A DNA stretch of 64,000 bases from Solen grandis (GCA_021229015.1 CM037778.1:10698956-10762955); one strand, 5' to 3'; positions 1 through 15,300 are shown, counted from the stretch's first letter. Numbers and translations: made by a program. Notes: a model not told the origin generated them from the letters alone.

Positions 1-865
1 GAATAAAACGAAAAAGAAGAGAGAAAGAAATTTCTATGTAAAAGAGTACCCTAAGATTTGGCCAATCAAAATTTCCTTCCAGTGAATTTCTTAACTTGAA
101 TTAAGAAAGCAACATTACAAGTACCAACTTCGGAATGGAAATAACAAATAGACAGATACACATATGTCTAATATGTGAAATAATATATACATATACATCA
201 GCTGGTGTGATGAGTCAGAGCTACTTCATTTCGGCACTGTCGCTCAGCTCACTCATGAATGAAATCAAGGTCATAAGCCAGTGGCCATTCCTAGTGTTAT
301 GAACGGTTAAATGTTACGATAAATATCTCATGAATGGATGGAATCAATGTCATGACCCTGTGAACCCAGAGACTTTCTATTGATGATGAACTAACAAGAG
401 TCAAATGCTCCTGATTGCAGATGAAGCATAGCTTGCTGCTGGTCAGTTCAAATTCATTATACGTCAGACATAACTTCCTGCTAATGGAGGATGTGACTGC
501 ACAAGACTCACATTTCTGGTTTTGCTCTGGTGAGCTAAAAAAAAGACCCATGACTCTGGAAAAAACATAAAATAGAGAAAGGAAATGAGCCTTTGGGTAA
601 TATGCCTGCAAAGTTTTATTGCAATTCTTTGGAAATTTTTACAGAGCAGAAATGGCCCGGACAAAAGGGACCATCTTGTATTATTCTAATTCTTACATAA
701 TCCCCGTTTTACTTATTGAGTAGTGGTATAAAAATTGTTAACAAAGATGACTAGCCTGGTTTGCCTATCACCACCAGCCCTGTAGATACATATTGTTTTG
801 TTTGCTCAATCTAGGCAGCATCCAGAAACTTGTTTTATCCTACAGCTGCTTTTGTTTTACTTGTA
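1..865. other. unassigned, presumably intron or 3' flank of the receptor gene
   Basis: I see no coding signal with splice sites here. The open frames on the minus strand (about 297-664) have no recognisable domain and no intron borders, and I do not call them. If the receptor gene continues left, this is intron. Confidence 0.4.
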
Positions 866-1131
866 ACAAGAGTTGTCGGAACGACACATATGCCCCCTAT
901 GCACAATGTTCACATTCAAGGTCACTGTGACCTTGACCTTTGACCAAGTGACCCCAAAATCAATAGAGGTCATCTACTAGTCATGACCAATCACCCTATG
1001 AAGTTTGAGGAATGTGGGCCAAAGTGTTCTCTAGTTATTGATTGGAAATGAAGTGGTCTACCAACGGACCGACCATCAGACCGACATTTGCAAAACAATA
1101 TGCCCCTTCTTCTTCAAAGGGGGGCATAACA
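866..1131 (+). mobile_element. short dispersed element with 'atgcccc/ggggcat' ends
   Basis: It opens with acaagagttgtcggaacgac, followed by 'atgccccctatg', and closes with 'aaaggggggcataac'. It carries 'ccttgaccttt' and a 'ccaacggaccgacc' stretch near the end, a weak form of the ACGG-type run seen in the larger elements of this window. The start resembles the elements at 22831 and 61117. It is non-autonomous, with no open frame. Family name not assigned. Confidence 0.5.
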
Positions 1132-1288
1132 ATTACTTGTTCTTGAATATATCAAATGCAAAATAATCAAAATTACATCTATTAACTGACATCAAAGAAA
1201 TAATTGCATAAAATCAGAATACAGAAAAAAAACACACACACACTTTTCAGTCTAAAATGGATAGATATCCTTCCAAAGCAATACGTAC

Positions 1289-1461
1289 CATACTGGTCAG
1301 TGTCGTTGAAGACCATTGCAGTTGTCGTGGTAACGTTGATACGAGTGTTGGTTGTCATCACTTGAAACAGATAAACACTCTCTCCATTGTAGGTTTCAGG
1401 GTCCCAGTAACACTCTTTCTCACTCTGGTCAGGGCAGACGGCCCAGTATTCAGACCCGTCA
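1289..1461 (-). CDS. cytokine-receptor-like gene, exon with second half of the FN3 domain
   Basis: Acceptor 'gtttcag' and donor 'TATG|GTACGT'. It is 173 nt; GG|T restores a Gly codon with the previous exon. It encodes GSEYWAVCPDQSEKECYWDP, ESVYLFQVMTTN and NVTTTTAMVFND. Y.F.V...N in the F strand is the FN3 hallmark. It ends with one base of a codon, so at least one more exon lies left of 1289 or outside the window. Confidence 0.7.
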
Positions 1462-3232
1462 CTGAAACAAAAACGTTTCATGTACTTCCAATGATTTCTT
1501 ACATATGGCTCCAAACAGAGAATAGACAGTCGCAAGAATGGACAAATGGACAACACTATTACCATACCTCTCTGCTTTTGACAGGGGAACAAAAATAATG
1601 TCAGTTCAGACTGCTCCTTTTACATGCCATATAAAACTAATATAATCTGGCACAAACTCTATCAACTGTACTAAGTGCTAAGTAATATTTCATTTCTTAT
1701 GGGCACATTTTCCTGATTCTTGTTTCTCTAATCAAAGTTACAAAATATTTCATTTCTTAACAAATAATGTTAGTTCTGAAGGTAATAATTCATGTCAACT
1801 AAAGTCATATGCCTGAATATTTCGTGACACAGGAATGGTGTTAAATATTTTAAGTATTACGTAGCAATAAGTAATGTTAATGGAATGCAAGCACTAAGTC
1901 CAGCATGATACTGTTCTAATCAAGATGTGGATCCCATATGTTGCATTATATTGGACCTGCATTGGATTGAAATGAAACCCTACCCGCTATAAAACACTGT
2001 CAAGTTGATGTCGCCTGTGTATCCGCCCACATATTTACAAGTCACATTGATGTTCTCTTCATTGATGACATTAAATGACCAGTTTAACCACATCTCGTCC
2101 CAGTCATATATATGCAGAGTCAGGTTTGATGCCCGGACTGGATCTAGAAAAGAAAAAGCAGACTGGATTTAGGATTTCTGACCCTGTACTACATGATATT
2201 AGTCAGGAACCTCTGTAATAAAAGAAAACAAAATTGGACTTTTCCTGATTACAGGTTTTTGTGATGTGCAGAACCCATTAGCCACACTGAGACAAAAGGT
2301 TGTCTGTTGACCTGGTATACACATAAGAACATGTATGAGCAGTTGGATAGTGGTGACCTTTTTACACTTACAATGCTAAAGGGCTTGTGACAGTGACTGC
2401 ACTGGTTGCTATTCAGACAAATTTTCAGCAAGCACCCCCATAAATAACCAATTATAGAGTCCAAAACAAAGAAAGGACAAGTCCAATTGAGAAATTTAGC
2501 ATGGCAAAAGGTTAATCACCCACAAACATTGGGTATTTTGTTTAAAAAATGTGATGGAACCAGTGAAATGGAGTGTAATTTGACACACCCTAAACCTACA
2601 AAAGAGTTAGGTAAAATGTCCCTGGAGTTAGGCAATATGTGTTGTTACTCTCAGCCTAATAGTCCCTGGGGTTAGGAAAAATGTCCCTGGAGTTAGGCAA
2701 TATGTGTGGTCTGTGTGTGTTACTCTCAGCCTAATAGTCCCTGGGGTTAGGTAAAATGTCCCTGGAGTTAGGCAATATGTGTGATCTTAGTGTGTTACCT
2801 CAGAAGCTTATTTCAAGAATGTTACACTTAAATACTAGTACTAGTTGTACAACTCACTTGCCTGATGCATAGCATTCAAGTGATCAAAGGGCTGATGGGC
2901 ATGTTTGTTTAATTGATAATTGATAACTGATTTGATACTTTGTTGTGGAGGTATTTTCATCACAACATAAGCTTACCAGAGATTACATTTATCATAATAA
3001 TAAGCTAAATAAATGATAACTCATTTTCTTTTCTGTTTTTTTTTAATTAATGACAGACCTTTTCGACTTGTTCTGATTCAAAGTAAAACATGTGCAATAT
3101 AAACACTATATAGATGTGTTGCCTTCACTATATACATTGTATATATATATTTATAGAAATTGTGCAGTGTTGATATCTGTTGTCTTCTTTAATCCTCTAA
3201 AGAATGACCTTCTACAGAATAATGAGGGAGCA

Positions 3233-3315
<83 letters not shown>

Positions 3316-6300
3316 AATCAAATATCTGATAATTTTCAAATAGTGCCGATGGTTTAAAATTTCAGCCTGCACAACATTCATGTACTATTTACAAGCCATT
3401 GTTCAGGGTATAAAGATGTCATTGTTCATTTACATCCCAAGTTTTACTACATGACCCAAAACTCTAGTTTAAGGTAATCCATCCATCATTAAATTGTGAT
3501 CATGGTCCATCAAGTGGAATTTTAAAGTAAATACAAGCATTTATAGGCTTTGAGCAAAAGAGCCTTTAACTCCAAGTCAATGGATGCTTGCATCTGCACT
3601 GAAGTCCTTTTTAATCTTTTGAAGGACCATGATTATTATTTAATGATGGTAGATTACCTTAAGAATCCACTCAATAATCTACGCAAGCACACACCTTTGT
3701 TCACAAGTACAATGAAACATCATACGTGTAATGACATGCACATTTATTTTGCACAAAGGACAGGAAACATTAAAGGAAAAACAATTTTAAAAAAGAACAA
3801 AACTTAAAAAAAAAGGAACTATTTAGGAGATCTTCAAACTGTAAACAAATATTTCTCAATTTACTAACCAGTTTTACAGTACATGTCTACAAAATGATGG
3901 ATATGAGTCTACACTTTACAAGCAGTTCCTTTTTGTGTGTATGTTTTCTTTGCAGGGGGTATAAGAAGACAAATTTTCCTGTAAGTTGTACAGATAGTCA
4001 CTATCCTCTATCTAAATCAGAAAGGGGGAAATGTAGAGCCTGCAGCCTTATATAAGGTGCACCTTTCACCTCTGTGACCTTGACCATGGTGCTAAGGATC
4101 AAACTTTTGATGTCAGTGCAACACATCATCTTATTGAGGTAAACATAACTACCAAACTAGATTTCATTCGTTGATACGAATGATAGGACTTTCTGCTACA
4201 TTTGTCAAACACTAAAAGCAAAAAAAGTAAAAGGATATGAAATTCCTGCCTTTAACTTGCTTTTGTATGGCCATAACTTCAATAAACCTTGAAAAACAAG
4301 TAACTGGTGTTGTATACAACACATTAAGTCCCCTACCGGCTCCACCTTGACTCAATATGGTAATCAATCCCATTTTTTGCCATATTTTCACTATGTCCGT
4401 TACCATAGCAACCACAATTTTAGTCGAAGAACAAAAATAAAATGACGTGCATAATCTACACATTGCCATCTAGTCATATACCAAGTTTCATCAAGTAAGC
4501 TTGCTTAGTTATCGCGGGATCCCATTTTTTGCCATATTTTCACTATTTCCGTTACTTTAGCAACCACAATTATAGTCGAAGAACAAAAATAAAATGACGT
4601 GCATAATCTACACATTGCCATCTAGTCATATACCAAGTTTCATCAAGTTAGCTTGCTTAGTTATCGCGGGATCCCATTTTTTGCCATATTTTCACTATTT
4701 CCGTTACTTTAGCAACCACAATTTTAGTCGAAGAACAAAAATAAAATGACGTGCATAATCTACACATTGCCATCTAGTCATATACCAAGTTTCATCAAGT
4801 TAGCTTGCTTAGTTATTGCAGGATCCCATTTTTTCACTATTTCTGTTACCATAGCAACCACAATTTTAGTCGAAGAACAAAAATAAAATGACGTGCATAA
4901 TCTACACATTGGCATCTAGTCATAAACCAAGTTTCATCAAGTTAGCTTGCTTAATTATTAAGTTATCGCAGGATCCAGATTTGAGCGGACAGACGGACGG
5001 ACGGACGGACAGAGGGCAAACCTATAGTCCCCTCCGGTGTGAACACCGGTAGGGACTAATAAACAGTTTAATTTGGAGGATATGGCAAAAGTAACTGAAA
5101 ATCATTTTTTATATCGATTTCAATTCATTTGGGCTATTTCTATAATCTATGTAACAAATCAAATTTATTGAAAATGCTTACAATTCGATTTTCACATGAT
5201 TCGGTCTACCTTAGAGGTTTTCAAGATATAAGTAATGATTGAACTTAACATTTTTCCGGAAATGGAAGTGACATTGTTCCATAGGATCACATGATGCACT
5301 TCAGTAAAAATTCATGCAGATCAAACAAAAAATAAGGCCTACAGGTCTTAAAACCCGTTTAATTTTAACGAAATTAACTTAGACCTTATGAGGTCACATG
5401 ACGTTATATGACGTTCATCTTCTCAGAATGTAAAGAAGACTTGGAGATTTATATTCAGTCCAAATATTAGCTTTCTATCTTATCTGAAAGTGATTTTATA
5501 CGTATCTGAACTGAAATTTGACGTCAATGCTTCTAATACTGAATTAGCCCTAAAATCCTTGCTTTTTCAAATTTTGTAAAACGGAGACCGGTTGGCACAT
5601 CTAGAGCATAACATACACATTCTGTGAAATTTTGACGAAAATCCGTCCTGAAATAATGGCTGTACACCGCGTACAAACTTGTGTAGACAACGTCAAGTTT
5701 GATGTCATATGACTTTCATCCTCACAGAATAGAAATGTCTTAAAGACTAATATTCAGTCCAAATATCAACTTTCTAAATCATCTGGAAGCGATTTTATAA
5801 GTATTTGAAATTTGACGTCAATGGTTTGAATCTTGGATTTGCCATAAATTTTTTTCATTTTCGAATTTGGAAAAACGGACACGGGGATGCACAACTAGAT
5901 TGTAACATACACATTCTGTGAAATTTTGATGAAAATCGGCCCAGAAATAATGGCTGTAGACCGCATACAAACATTTTTAGACGACGTCAAGTTTGACGTC
6001 AAAACACGTCATAGCCAAATAAAAATCATTGAAATGCAATATGTTCTATCTAAGCATATGCTATCAAATTTTTAAGGTGCTCGGACGTTTTCAAAATGTA
6101 AAAATTAAAAATTACTTTTCACCTCATGACGTCATATGACGTCAAATGACGTTCATCTTCTAGAATGTAAAGAAAACCTAAGACTTATATTCTGTCTAAA
6201 TATCATCTTTCTAGCTCATCTGTAAATGATTTTATATGCATATGAAATTTGACGCCAATGGTTCAAATCTTGGATTCGCCATAGAACCATTGCCTTTTTG

Positions 6301-9300
6301 AATTTTGAAAAACAGACACCGGGATGCACAACTAGAGCCTAATATACACATTCTGTGAAAATTTGATGAAAATCGGTCAACAAATAACAGCTGTAGAACG
6401 CGTACAAACTTTTGTAGACAACGTCAAGTGCGACGTCATAGGCATATGAAAATCATTAAAATCAAAATTTCAGCATCTGAAGTATATGCCATTTAATTTT
6501 CATTGTCCTTGGCTATTGCAACATATAGAAATAAACGCGTAGAAAAGAAGAAAAAAAGAATAATAATAATAACTAGATTTCATTCGTTGATACGAATGAT
6601 AGGACTTTCTGCTACATTTGACAAACACTAAAAGCGAAAAAAGTATAAGGATATCAAATTCCTTCCTTTAAATTGTTTTTGTATGGCCATAACTTCCATA
6701 ACTTTGAAAAATAAACTGATTAACTTGGAGGATATCTCAAAAGTAAATGAAAATCTTTTTTTTTTATTAATTTCAATTAACTTGGCCTATTTCTATAAAC
6801 TATGTAACAAAACAAATTTATTTAAAATGCTTACAATTCGATTGTCACATAATTCGGTCTAGCTTTAGAGGTTTTCAAGATATAAGCAATAATTGAACTT
6901 AAAATGGAAGTGATATTGCTCCATAGGATCAAATGCTGCACCTTCAGTAAGAATTAATGCAAATCAAACAAAAAATATGGCATACAGGTCTTAAAAACAA
7001 AAAAAAATACTTTGGCCTTATAAGGTCACATGACGTCATATGACGTTCATCTCCTCAGAATGTAAAGAAGACTTGAAGACATACTGAAATTTGACATCAA
7101 TGCTTCTAATCTTGGATTAGCCATAAAACCTTTGCCTTTTCAAATTTGGAAAAACGGACACCGACTGGCACTACTAGAGCGTAACATACACATTCTGTGA
7201 AATTTTGATGAAAATCCGTCCAGAAATAATGGCTGTAGACCACGCACAAACTTGTGAAGAAAACGTCAAGTTTGGTGTCATATGACATCATAGATATCAG
7301 AATTTCTTTTTGACCTTCCAAATAGAAAGAAGTCTTAGAGACTAATATTCAGTCTAAATATCAGCATTCTAAGTCATCTGGAAGTGATTTTATACGTATT
7401 TGAAATTTGACCTCAGTGGTTCCAATCTTGGATTCGCCATAAGAACTATTGCCTTTTTGAATTTGCCAAAACGGACACCAGAATACACAACAAGAGCAGT
7501 ACATATGCATTCTGTGAAATTTTGATGTAAGTCGGTCCAGAAATAATGGCTGTATACCACGTAAAGCCTTTTTGTCCTGACGTCAAATCTGACTTTATAT
7601 GACGGCACGTTAATATGAAAGACCTTGATTTCAAAAGCTCATTTATTTATGTATATGCCATTAAATTTTAATTGTCCTGGGAACTTAACAACATATTTAA
7701 ATTAACGCGTATATATGAGAAATTCTTTTTGACCTTATGACGTCAAAAAACATTCATCTTAGCAGAATTTAAAGCCCACTTAGAGACATATATACTAACC
7801 AAATATCAGCTTTTTAACTCATCTGGAAGCGATTTTATACGTATTTGTAATTTGACGTCAATGGTTTAATCTTGGATTCACCAAAAAACCTTTGCATTTT
7901 CGAATTTGGAAAATCAGACACCGGGATGCAAAACTAGAGTGTAACATACACATTCTGTGAAATTTTGATGAAAATCGGCCCAGAAATAATGGCTGTAGAC
8001 AGCGTACAAACATTTTTAGACGACGTCAAGTTTGACGTCAAAACACGTCATAGTCAAATGAATATTATTGAAATGCAATATGTTCTATCTGAAGCATAGG
8101 CTATTAACTTTTCATGGTGCTCGGACGGTTTCAACATATAAAAATCAACACGTAAATTAAAAATACTTTTCACCTCATGACATCATATGACGTCATCTTC
8201 AGAGAATGTAAAGAAATCCTAGAGACGTATATTCTGACCAAATATCATCTTTCTAACTTATCTGGAAGCGATTTTATACGCATTTGAAATTTGACGTCAA
8301 TGGTTCGAATCTTGGATTCGCCATAGAACCATTGCCTTTTCGAATTTTGAAGAACGGACACCGGGATGCACAACTAGAGCCTAATATACACATTCTGTGA
8401 AAATTTGATGAAAATCAGTCCAGAAATAATGGCTGTAGACCGCGTACAAACTTTTGTAGACAATATCAAGTGTGACATCCCATGACGTCATAGGCATATG
8501 AAAATCACTGAAATCAAAATTTCAGCATCTGAAGTATAAAAAACAAGAAAAGAAGAAAAAAAGAATAATAATAATAATAAACAAGAGGGCCATGATGGCC
8601 CTGGATCGCTCACCTGAGTACCATTGCTACAACTGATTACAAGGTTTTTAAACAGACAAGAATTCTGATATAACTCAATCTTAAACATTTTAGCCCTGAC
8701 AATACTACACACCAAATATATAAGCACTGGGCCTTATGGTTTCAGAGGAGAAGACTTAGTGCGGGGTCATTTATCTCCAAAGGGCCATTATCATCATAGG
8801 GTCATGATTTGTACAATCTTGGTAATGAACCATAAGATGATGCTTCATACCAAATATCTAAGCTCTAGGCCTAATGGATTCATAGAAGAAGATTTTTAAA
8901 GATTTTCCTATATAACTCTATGTAAAACAAGTGACCCCTGGTGCGGGGTCATTTATCACCATAGGGCTATGATTTGTACAATCTTGGTAATGAACCATAA
9001 GATGATGCTACATACCAAATATCTAACTCTAGGCCTATGGATTCATAGAAGAAGATTTTTAAAGTTTTCCTATATAACTCTATGTAAAACAAGTGACCCT
9101 ATTGCGGGGGCATTTATCACCGTTTGGCTATGATTTGAACAATCTTGGTAATGAACCATTAGATGATGCTACATATGAAATATCTAAGCTCTAGGCCTTA
9201 TGGATTCATAGAAGAAGATTTTTAAAGTTTTTCCTATATAACTCTATGTAAAACAAGTGACCCCTGGTGCGGGGGCATTTATCACCATAGGGCTATGATT

Positions 9301-12300
9301 TGAACAATCTTGGTAATGAACCATAAGATGATGCTACATACCAAATATCTAAGCTCTAGGCCTAATGGATTCATAGAAGAAGATTTTTAAAGTTTTTCCT
9401 ATATAACTCTATGTAAAACAAGTGACCCATGGTGCGGGGTCATTTATCACCATAGGGTCATGATTTGTACAATCTTGGTAATGAACCATAAGATGATGCT
9501 TCATACCAAATATCTAATCTCTAGGCCTATGGATTCATAGAAGAAGATTTTTAAATTTTCCTATATAACTCTATGTAAAACAAGTGACCCCTGGTGCGGG
9601 GGCAATTATCACCGTAGGGCTATGATTTGAACAATCTTGGTAATGAACCATTAGATGATGCTACATACCAAATATCTAAGCTCTAGGCCTAATGGATTCA
9701 TAGAAGAAGATTTTTAAAGATTTTCCTATATAACTCTATGTAAAACAAGTGACCCCTGGTGCGGGGTCATTTATCACCGTAGGGCTATGATTTGTACAAT
9801 CTTGGTAATGGCCCATAAGATGATGCTACATACCAAATATCTAAGCTCTAGGCCTTGCAGTTTTGCAGAAGAAGATTTTCAAAGTTTGCATTTTTAAAAT
9901 CTATTTTTAGCTCCTGTGACCTACTTTTTTAACCAATCTGAATAATTTGTACAACTTTGATAGAGGGCATCATAAGGATGATTCCTGTGAAGTTTGGTCA
10001 AAATCCCTTCAGCGGTTCATGAGGAGATGTTGTTTAAAGCAAATTGTTGACGACGGACGGACGCACGCACGCACGCACGGACGACGGACGACGGACGACG
10101 GACAAAAGGCGATCACAATAGCTCACCATGAGCACGTTGTGCTCAGGTGAGCTAAAAAACAGTACAAACCCGAAATGGCAGAAAGTCCTAATAACAAGAG
10201 GGCCAAAATGGCCCTGTGTCGCTCACCTGAGTAAGATGGCTGTGTTAGGCATAATGACAAAAAATCTGGCATCTAAAAGTGTTTTTCTAACATTTGACTA
10301 AGTGACCTACATATTGATCCTACCTGAATTTGCACTCAACTGGGAATTCATGCAGTCATCATTCATATTAAGTTTAATGAAGACTGGGACAAAAATGTAG
10401 GCCTCTAGAGTGTTCACAAGGTTTTTCTTAGATTTGCACTGGTGACCTAGTTTTTGACCTCATGTGACTCATTTTCAAACTCATCCAATATATCAATTAG
10501 ACAAACATCCTGACCAAATTTATTGAAGATTGGGCCAAAACTGTGGCCTGTAGAGTGTTCACAAGGTTTTTCTAAGATTTGACCTGGTGACCTAATTTTT
10601 GACCCCACATTACCCATTTTCGAACTCATCGAAGATATCATGTAGACAAACACCCTGACCATTTTTCATGAAGATTGGGCCATTACTGTGGCCTGTAGAG
10701 TGTTCACAAGGTTTTTCTAAGATTTGACCTGGTGACCTAGTTTTTGACCCCACATGACCCAATTTCGAACTCATCCGAGATATCATGTAGACAAACATCC
10801 TGACCAAGTTTCATGAAGATTGGACCAAAACTGTGGCCTCTAGAGTGTTCACAAGGTTTTTCTAAGATTTGACCTGGTGACCTAGTTTTTGACCCCACAT
10901 GACCCAATTTCGAACTCATCTGAGATATCATGTAGACAAACATCCTGATGAAGTTCCATGAAGATTGGGCCAAATTTGTGGCCTCTAGAGTGTTCACAAG
11001 GTTTTTCTAAGATTTGACCTAGTGACCTAGTTTTTGACCCCACATGACCCAATTTCGAACTCATCCGAGATATCATGTAGACAAACATCCTGACCAAGTT
11101 TCATGAAGATTGGGCCAAAACTGTGGCCTCTAGAGTGTTCACAAGCAATTGTTGACGACGGACGACTGACGACGCATGACGGACAAAAGGCGATCACAAA
11201 AGCTCACCCGAGCACAAGTCCTAATTATTTGAAAATTCTATCATCCATATCTAAGTCAATATACCAGTCTCTCATATGGTCCAAACTCAAGCATTAAAGC
11301 ACAATTTCAAACTATTAACTGTTCCAGGGTATTATGATTTTTTAACTGAGCAAGCCATTAGGTATTCATGTTCACAGCACAGTGTGAAATATATAGACAA
11401 ATAATTATAATTAATTCCCCCACCCCTCCTCTCCCAAATTTCTGCAGTGGTCAAGTGGCTAGAGCGTCTGCCTCTGGAGCAGGAGGTTGTGGGTTTGATC
11501 TGCAACTGCCACATACTAAATCCATTAAAAATTGTACTGATAGGGAAATTGAAGTTCCAGGACTGGTTTGCCTGGTGTCAGGATAATGTGACTGAGTGTG
11601 GTATCATGCCACTTGTCTACAGCGTGATGCTGCAGTCTGGCAGCACTATAATATGTCTAAAGTTGAAAACAAAACAAACAAACAAGTAATCCCCCATCCC
11701 CTTAAGTGCATGTGTTATCAAAATATACTTAAAACCATTTCCTGTAATTAATACCCATGTTAGCATTTGTATTGACTGGTTGTGGTGTTTTACTGCTAGC
11801 ACTCTACCAACTAACCATGTTGTTGTACAAAAAAATTTTACATCATTGTTGGAACCCACGTCCACTCAACATGCTTTGCTTCATAATTGACCATGGGTCA
11901 TTTTATTAGCAAAACTTTGTACTCAGTTTGGCATTTTATTTGATCCTTGGTGGGGAAAGCACAGATCAGTTGACCAATGAAATGACGCATTACCGATAGT
12001 TTTTGGATTTGGAAAGTCAGCTTTTGTTTTTGAATTTCAAATTAATATGCATGGTCTCAATGATCAGCAAGTAGCTGATTAATATTCAGGACAACAAAGT
12101 TTTGCCATTTGAAAACCCCACGGTATAAATGGTAGAGATAACAGAATATATACCATTGGTTCCAACTATGAACAGGCAAGGATGTTCATATTAATTCCAA
12201 ATGCTTACATTATTTATAATTTTTACTTATATTCTAGTATAATACTGCATTTTTCATTTTATGAGAAAATCATGTCTCTCATATCACAGTGTATTCAAGG

Positions 12301-15300
12301 CAACTGAATGATCCTGCATATTAAATTTCTCCAGTTCAATATATTTTGACTTTTTTTTTTCTATGATTTTCTTATCCTCCGAAGAATTGCAAATATTAAT
12401 TTTGAACAGAAATAACCCACTAATCAGTATGTTAAACATAAAGGATCTGTCATGAATTGTTATTTCATATCGTGAGCTTAGTATCATTTTCATGAACGAG
12501 TTACGGTGTCGCTGTCAACCAAAAGTGGATGGGGGTGGTGAAAAACTTGAGTTATTTTTTTCAAGTAAATCATGTTTTTTCCCCCAAGAATACTCAGTAC
12601 ACAAATTCTTTCATATAAGAGAATACTGCAGTTTGCAAAGGCCTCACATTCAAAGAAAAAATGACTTGTCACATCTTCATCTTACATGCGCTCAAGTCAC
12701 TTTTTTTGCTGTCTTGGCTGAAAAACAAACACACTGTTACATAGTCCATTGTCCATTTAACAATCTGTGAGGAAATCATTAAAATTCAATTACCTGCATG
12801 TTCAACAGAAAACTAACAAATAATGTCATATGATATACCTCAGATCAAACCTAAGGCAGTTCTACATAAAACCAGACCAGACTGCAATTTACTTTATACA
12901 GACTTACTTGCAGATTAGTTTGGTATCTTTCCAGTCACAAAGTTAAATTTCCTGAAGACTCTGAAATACCAGAAGATGAACTAATCACCAAATACCCTTA
13001 CATACTCAATGTTGAACCAAGCTCAGAAGGAACCCAAGGTAACATTGCAAGAAAACCAGTGCTTCTCTACCCCAACCAGTCACCATGTACGGAACATTAC
13101 AAAGAAGTATAATGTGATGCACACAGGTAAGGTGGCATAAAGGGGACATGACAGACTTTTTTTACCATATATCATGTGTGCACGCGATAACTACAATGTT
13201 CTCATGTGATAGCTACTGTATAATAACTTTAGTTACCACATGCGTAAGCAATAACTACTGTGTGTGATAGTTATTTCATGTGAATGTAATAGTTATCGTG
13301 TGCACATGCAGTAGTTATCACATGCGCACAGATATAATAAATATTTCCACATCCCCTTTAAGCCACCATACAGTACAAGAGATAAACAAAAGTTATTTAC
13401 ATGCACAGTATTCATCATCTCTTGTAGGATCTGCAAGACATCAAATATTCAATTTTTATCTGTGTTTAGAACGAAATTCAATGTTTATCTGTGTATAGAA
13501 CATAAAACATTTAGCGCTTATCTGTGTTTAGACCATCAAACATTCAATCTTTTTCTATGTTTAGACCATCGAACATTCAACCTTTATCTATGTTTAGACC
13601 ATCGAACATGCAACATTTATCTATGTTTAGACCATCGAACATTCAACGTTTATCTGTGTTTAGACCATCGAACAATCAACGTTTATCTGTGTTTAGACTA
13701 TCGAACATTCAACATTAATCTGTGTTTAGACCATCAAACATTCAACAATTATCTGTGTTTAGACCATCGAACATTCAACATTAATCTGTGTTTAGACCAT
13801 CGAACATTCAACATTAATCTGTGTTTAGACCATCGAACATTCAACATTAATCTGTGTTTAGACCATCAAACATTCAACAATTATCTGTGTTTAGACCATC
13901 GAACATTCAACATTAATCTGTCTTTAGACCATCGAACATTCAACATTAATCTGTGTTTAGACCATCGAACATTCAACATTAATCTGTGTTTAGACCATCG
14001 AACATTCAACATTAATCTGTGTTTAGACCATCGAACATTCAACATTAATCTGTGTTTAGACCATAGAACATTCAACATTAATCTGTGTTTAGAACAATCT
14101 TTCTGCAGCAATCTGTACTCACTATACACTGCTGATCCGTTGTTCCTTTGTTTGTAGTATTTCACCCTTTACCTCATGTACAAATTCATGACTTTATGAA
14201 TATTCATTTACAAAACTTTAAATGGTATATAAAACAAAGGATTATTCTCAGCCATACAGACTGTGTATAACCTGAGCTACAATAATGTATGAGAAAACAG
14301 AGGAGACCCTGATCTTTCCAGGAGCAGTCTGATCAGGTCTGCTCTGTTTGTCGATGCATCAAAACAAGTCTGTGAGAGGTAAAGGGTTAAGCTATCTGGA
14401 GATATTTCTGCATGGTAGATAAAGTACTGCCATAAAGCAGTTTACACACTGTTGACATGAAACATGATACTACCTTAATATTCAACTACAACCAACAGTC
14501 TTTGAACTACCCTATAGTTATATGAACCATAAAGCAGGATATCTACTTCTATCACTTTATAATGACTTTGTTAATGCCAGGATTGATCCTCATGAACTCT
14601 CACTCCTGGGGATAGTGTATAACTCATTTGTGGTTTAAGCCTAGATACCATATTAAATTTGTATTTGTTGTTTAAGCATAGATACCACGTTAAATTTGTA
14701 TTAGTGGTTTAAGCCTAGATACTACCAGTATATTAAATTTGTATTAATGATTTAAGCCTCGATATCATATTAAATTAAATTTGTATTTGTGGTTTATGCC
14801 TAGATACATGTACCATGTTAAATTGGATTGAATGGTAAATACATAATATGTTTATTTAGACATTCCTTTTGACACGGATTGGAAAACAAATTCCTTCAAC
14901 TTATATTAATTTCTCTGGATGGTTCAAACCCAAAGACCATCAGATCTGTGGCCATGGGAAATTTAAAAAAATTTTTTGTTTATCAATGATATACAATATA
15001 CAGTCCTTGAACAGCACTGCTTGTAAAAATTTACTGTGAGGAAGAAATATTTGCAAAAATAAAGTTCCTTCTAATAACTTAAATAATAATAAAACATCAT
15101 GTCAAATACAAGTCTTTTGACTTGACTATTTGAGTTTACCGTCGCTTCGACAGTATTTCAGTCATATAGCGACATCCATCTAATTACAGGTGGAGGAAGT
15201 CTTTTTACCTGAACACAAAGCAACATAATGCAGATTATAAAGTCTGACAGGTACTGACAATGTCATGGTTGTTTACAAATCCATATGAGAAAATTTCTAA

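Noticed and set aside
3092..3381. Frames with RERERE/THTHTH and VCVCVC/SLSLSL
   Set aside because: They are the (AG)n and (AC)n microsatellite read as protein.
7106..7634. Minus frames with VVYSHYFWTDLHQNFTEC
   Set aside because: Repeated across units of the tandem array at 5061-8580; no start or splice context.
10447..11097. Stack of overlapping minus frames with VCLHDISDEF
   Set aside because: Frame-preserving reads of the 145-bp core of a non-autonomous element.
13462..14157. 231-codon open frame with repeating CLDHRTFNINL
   Set aside because: Pure 33-bp satellite; open in a frame on the other strand too; no splice signals, domain or varied codon use.
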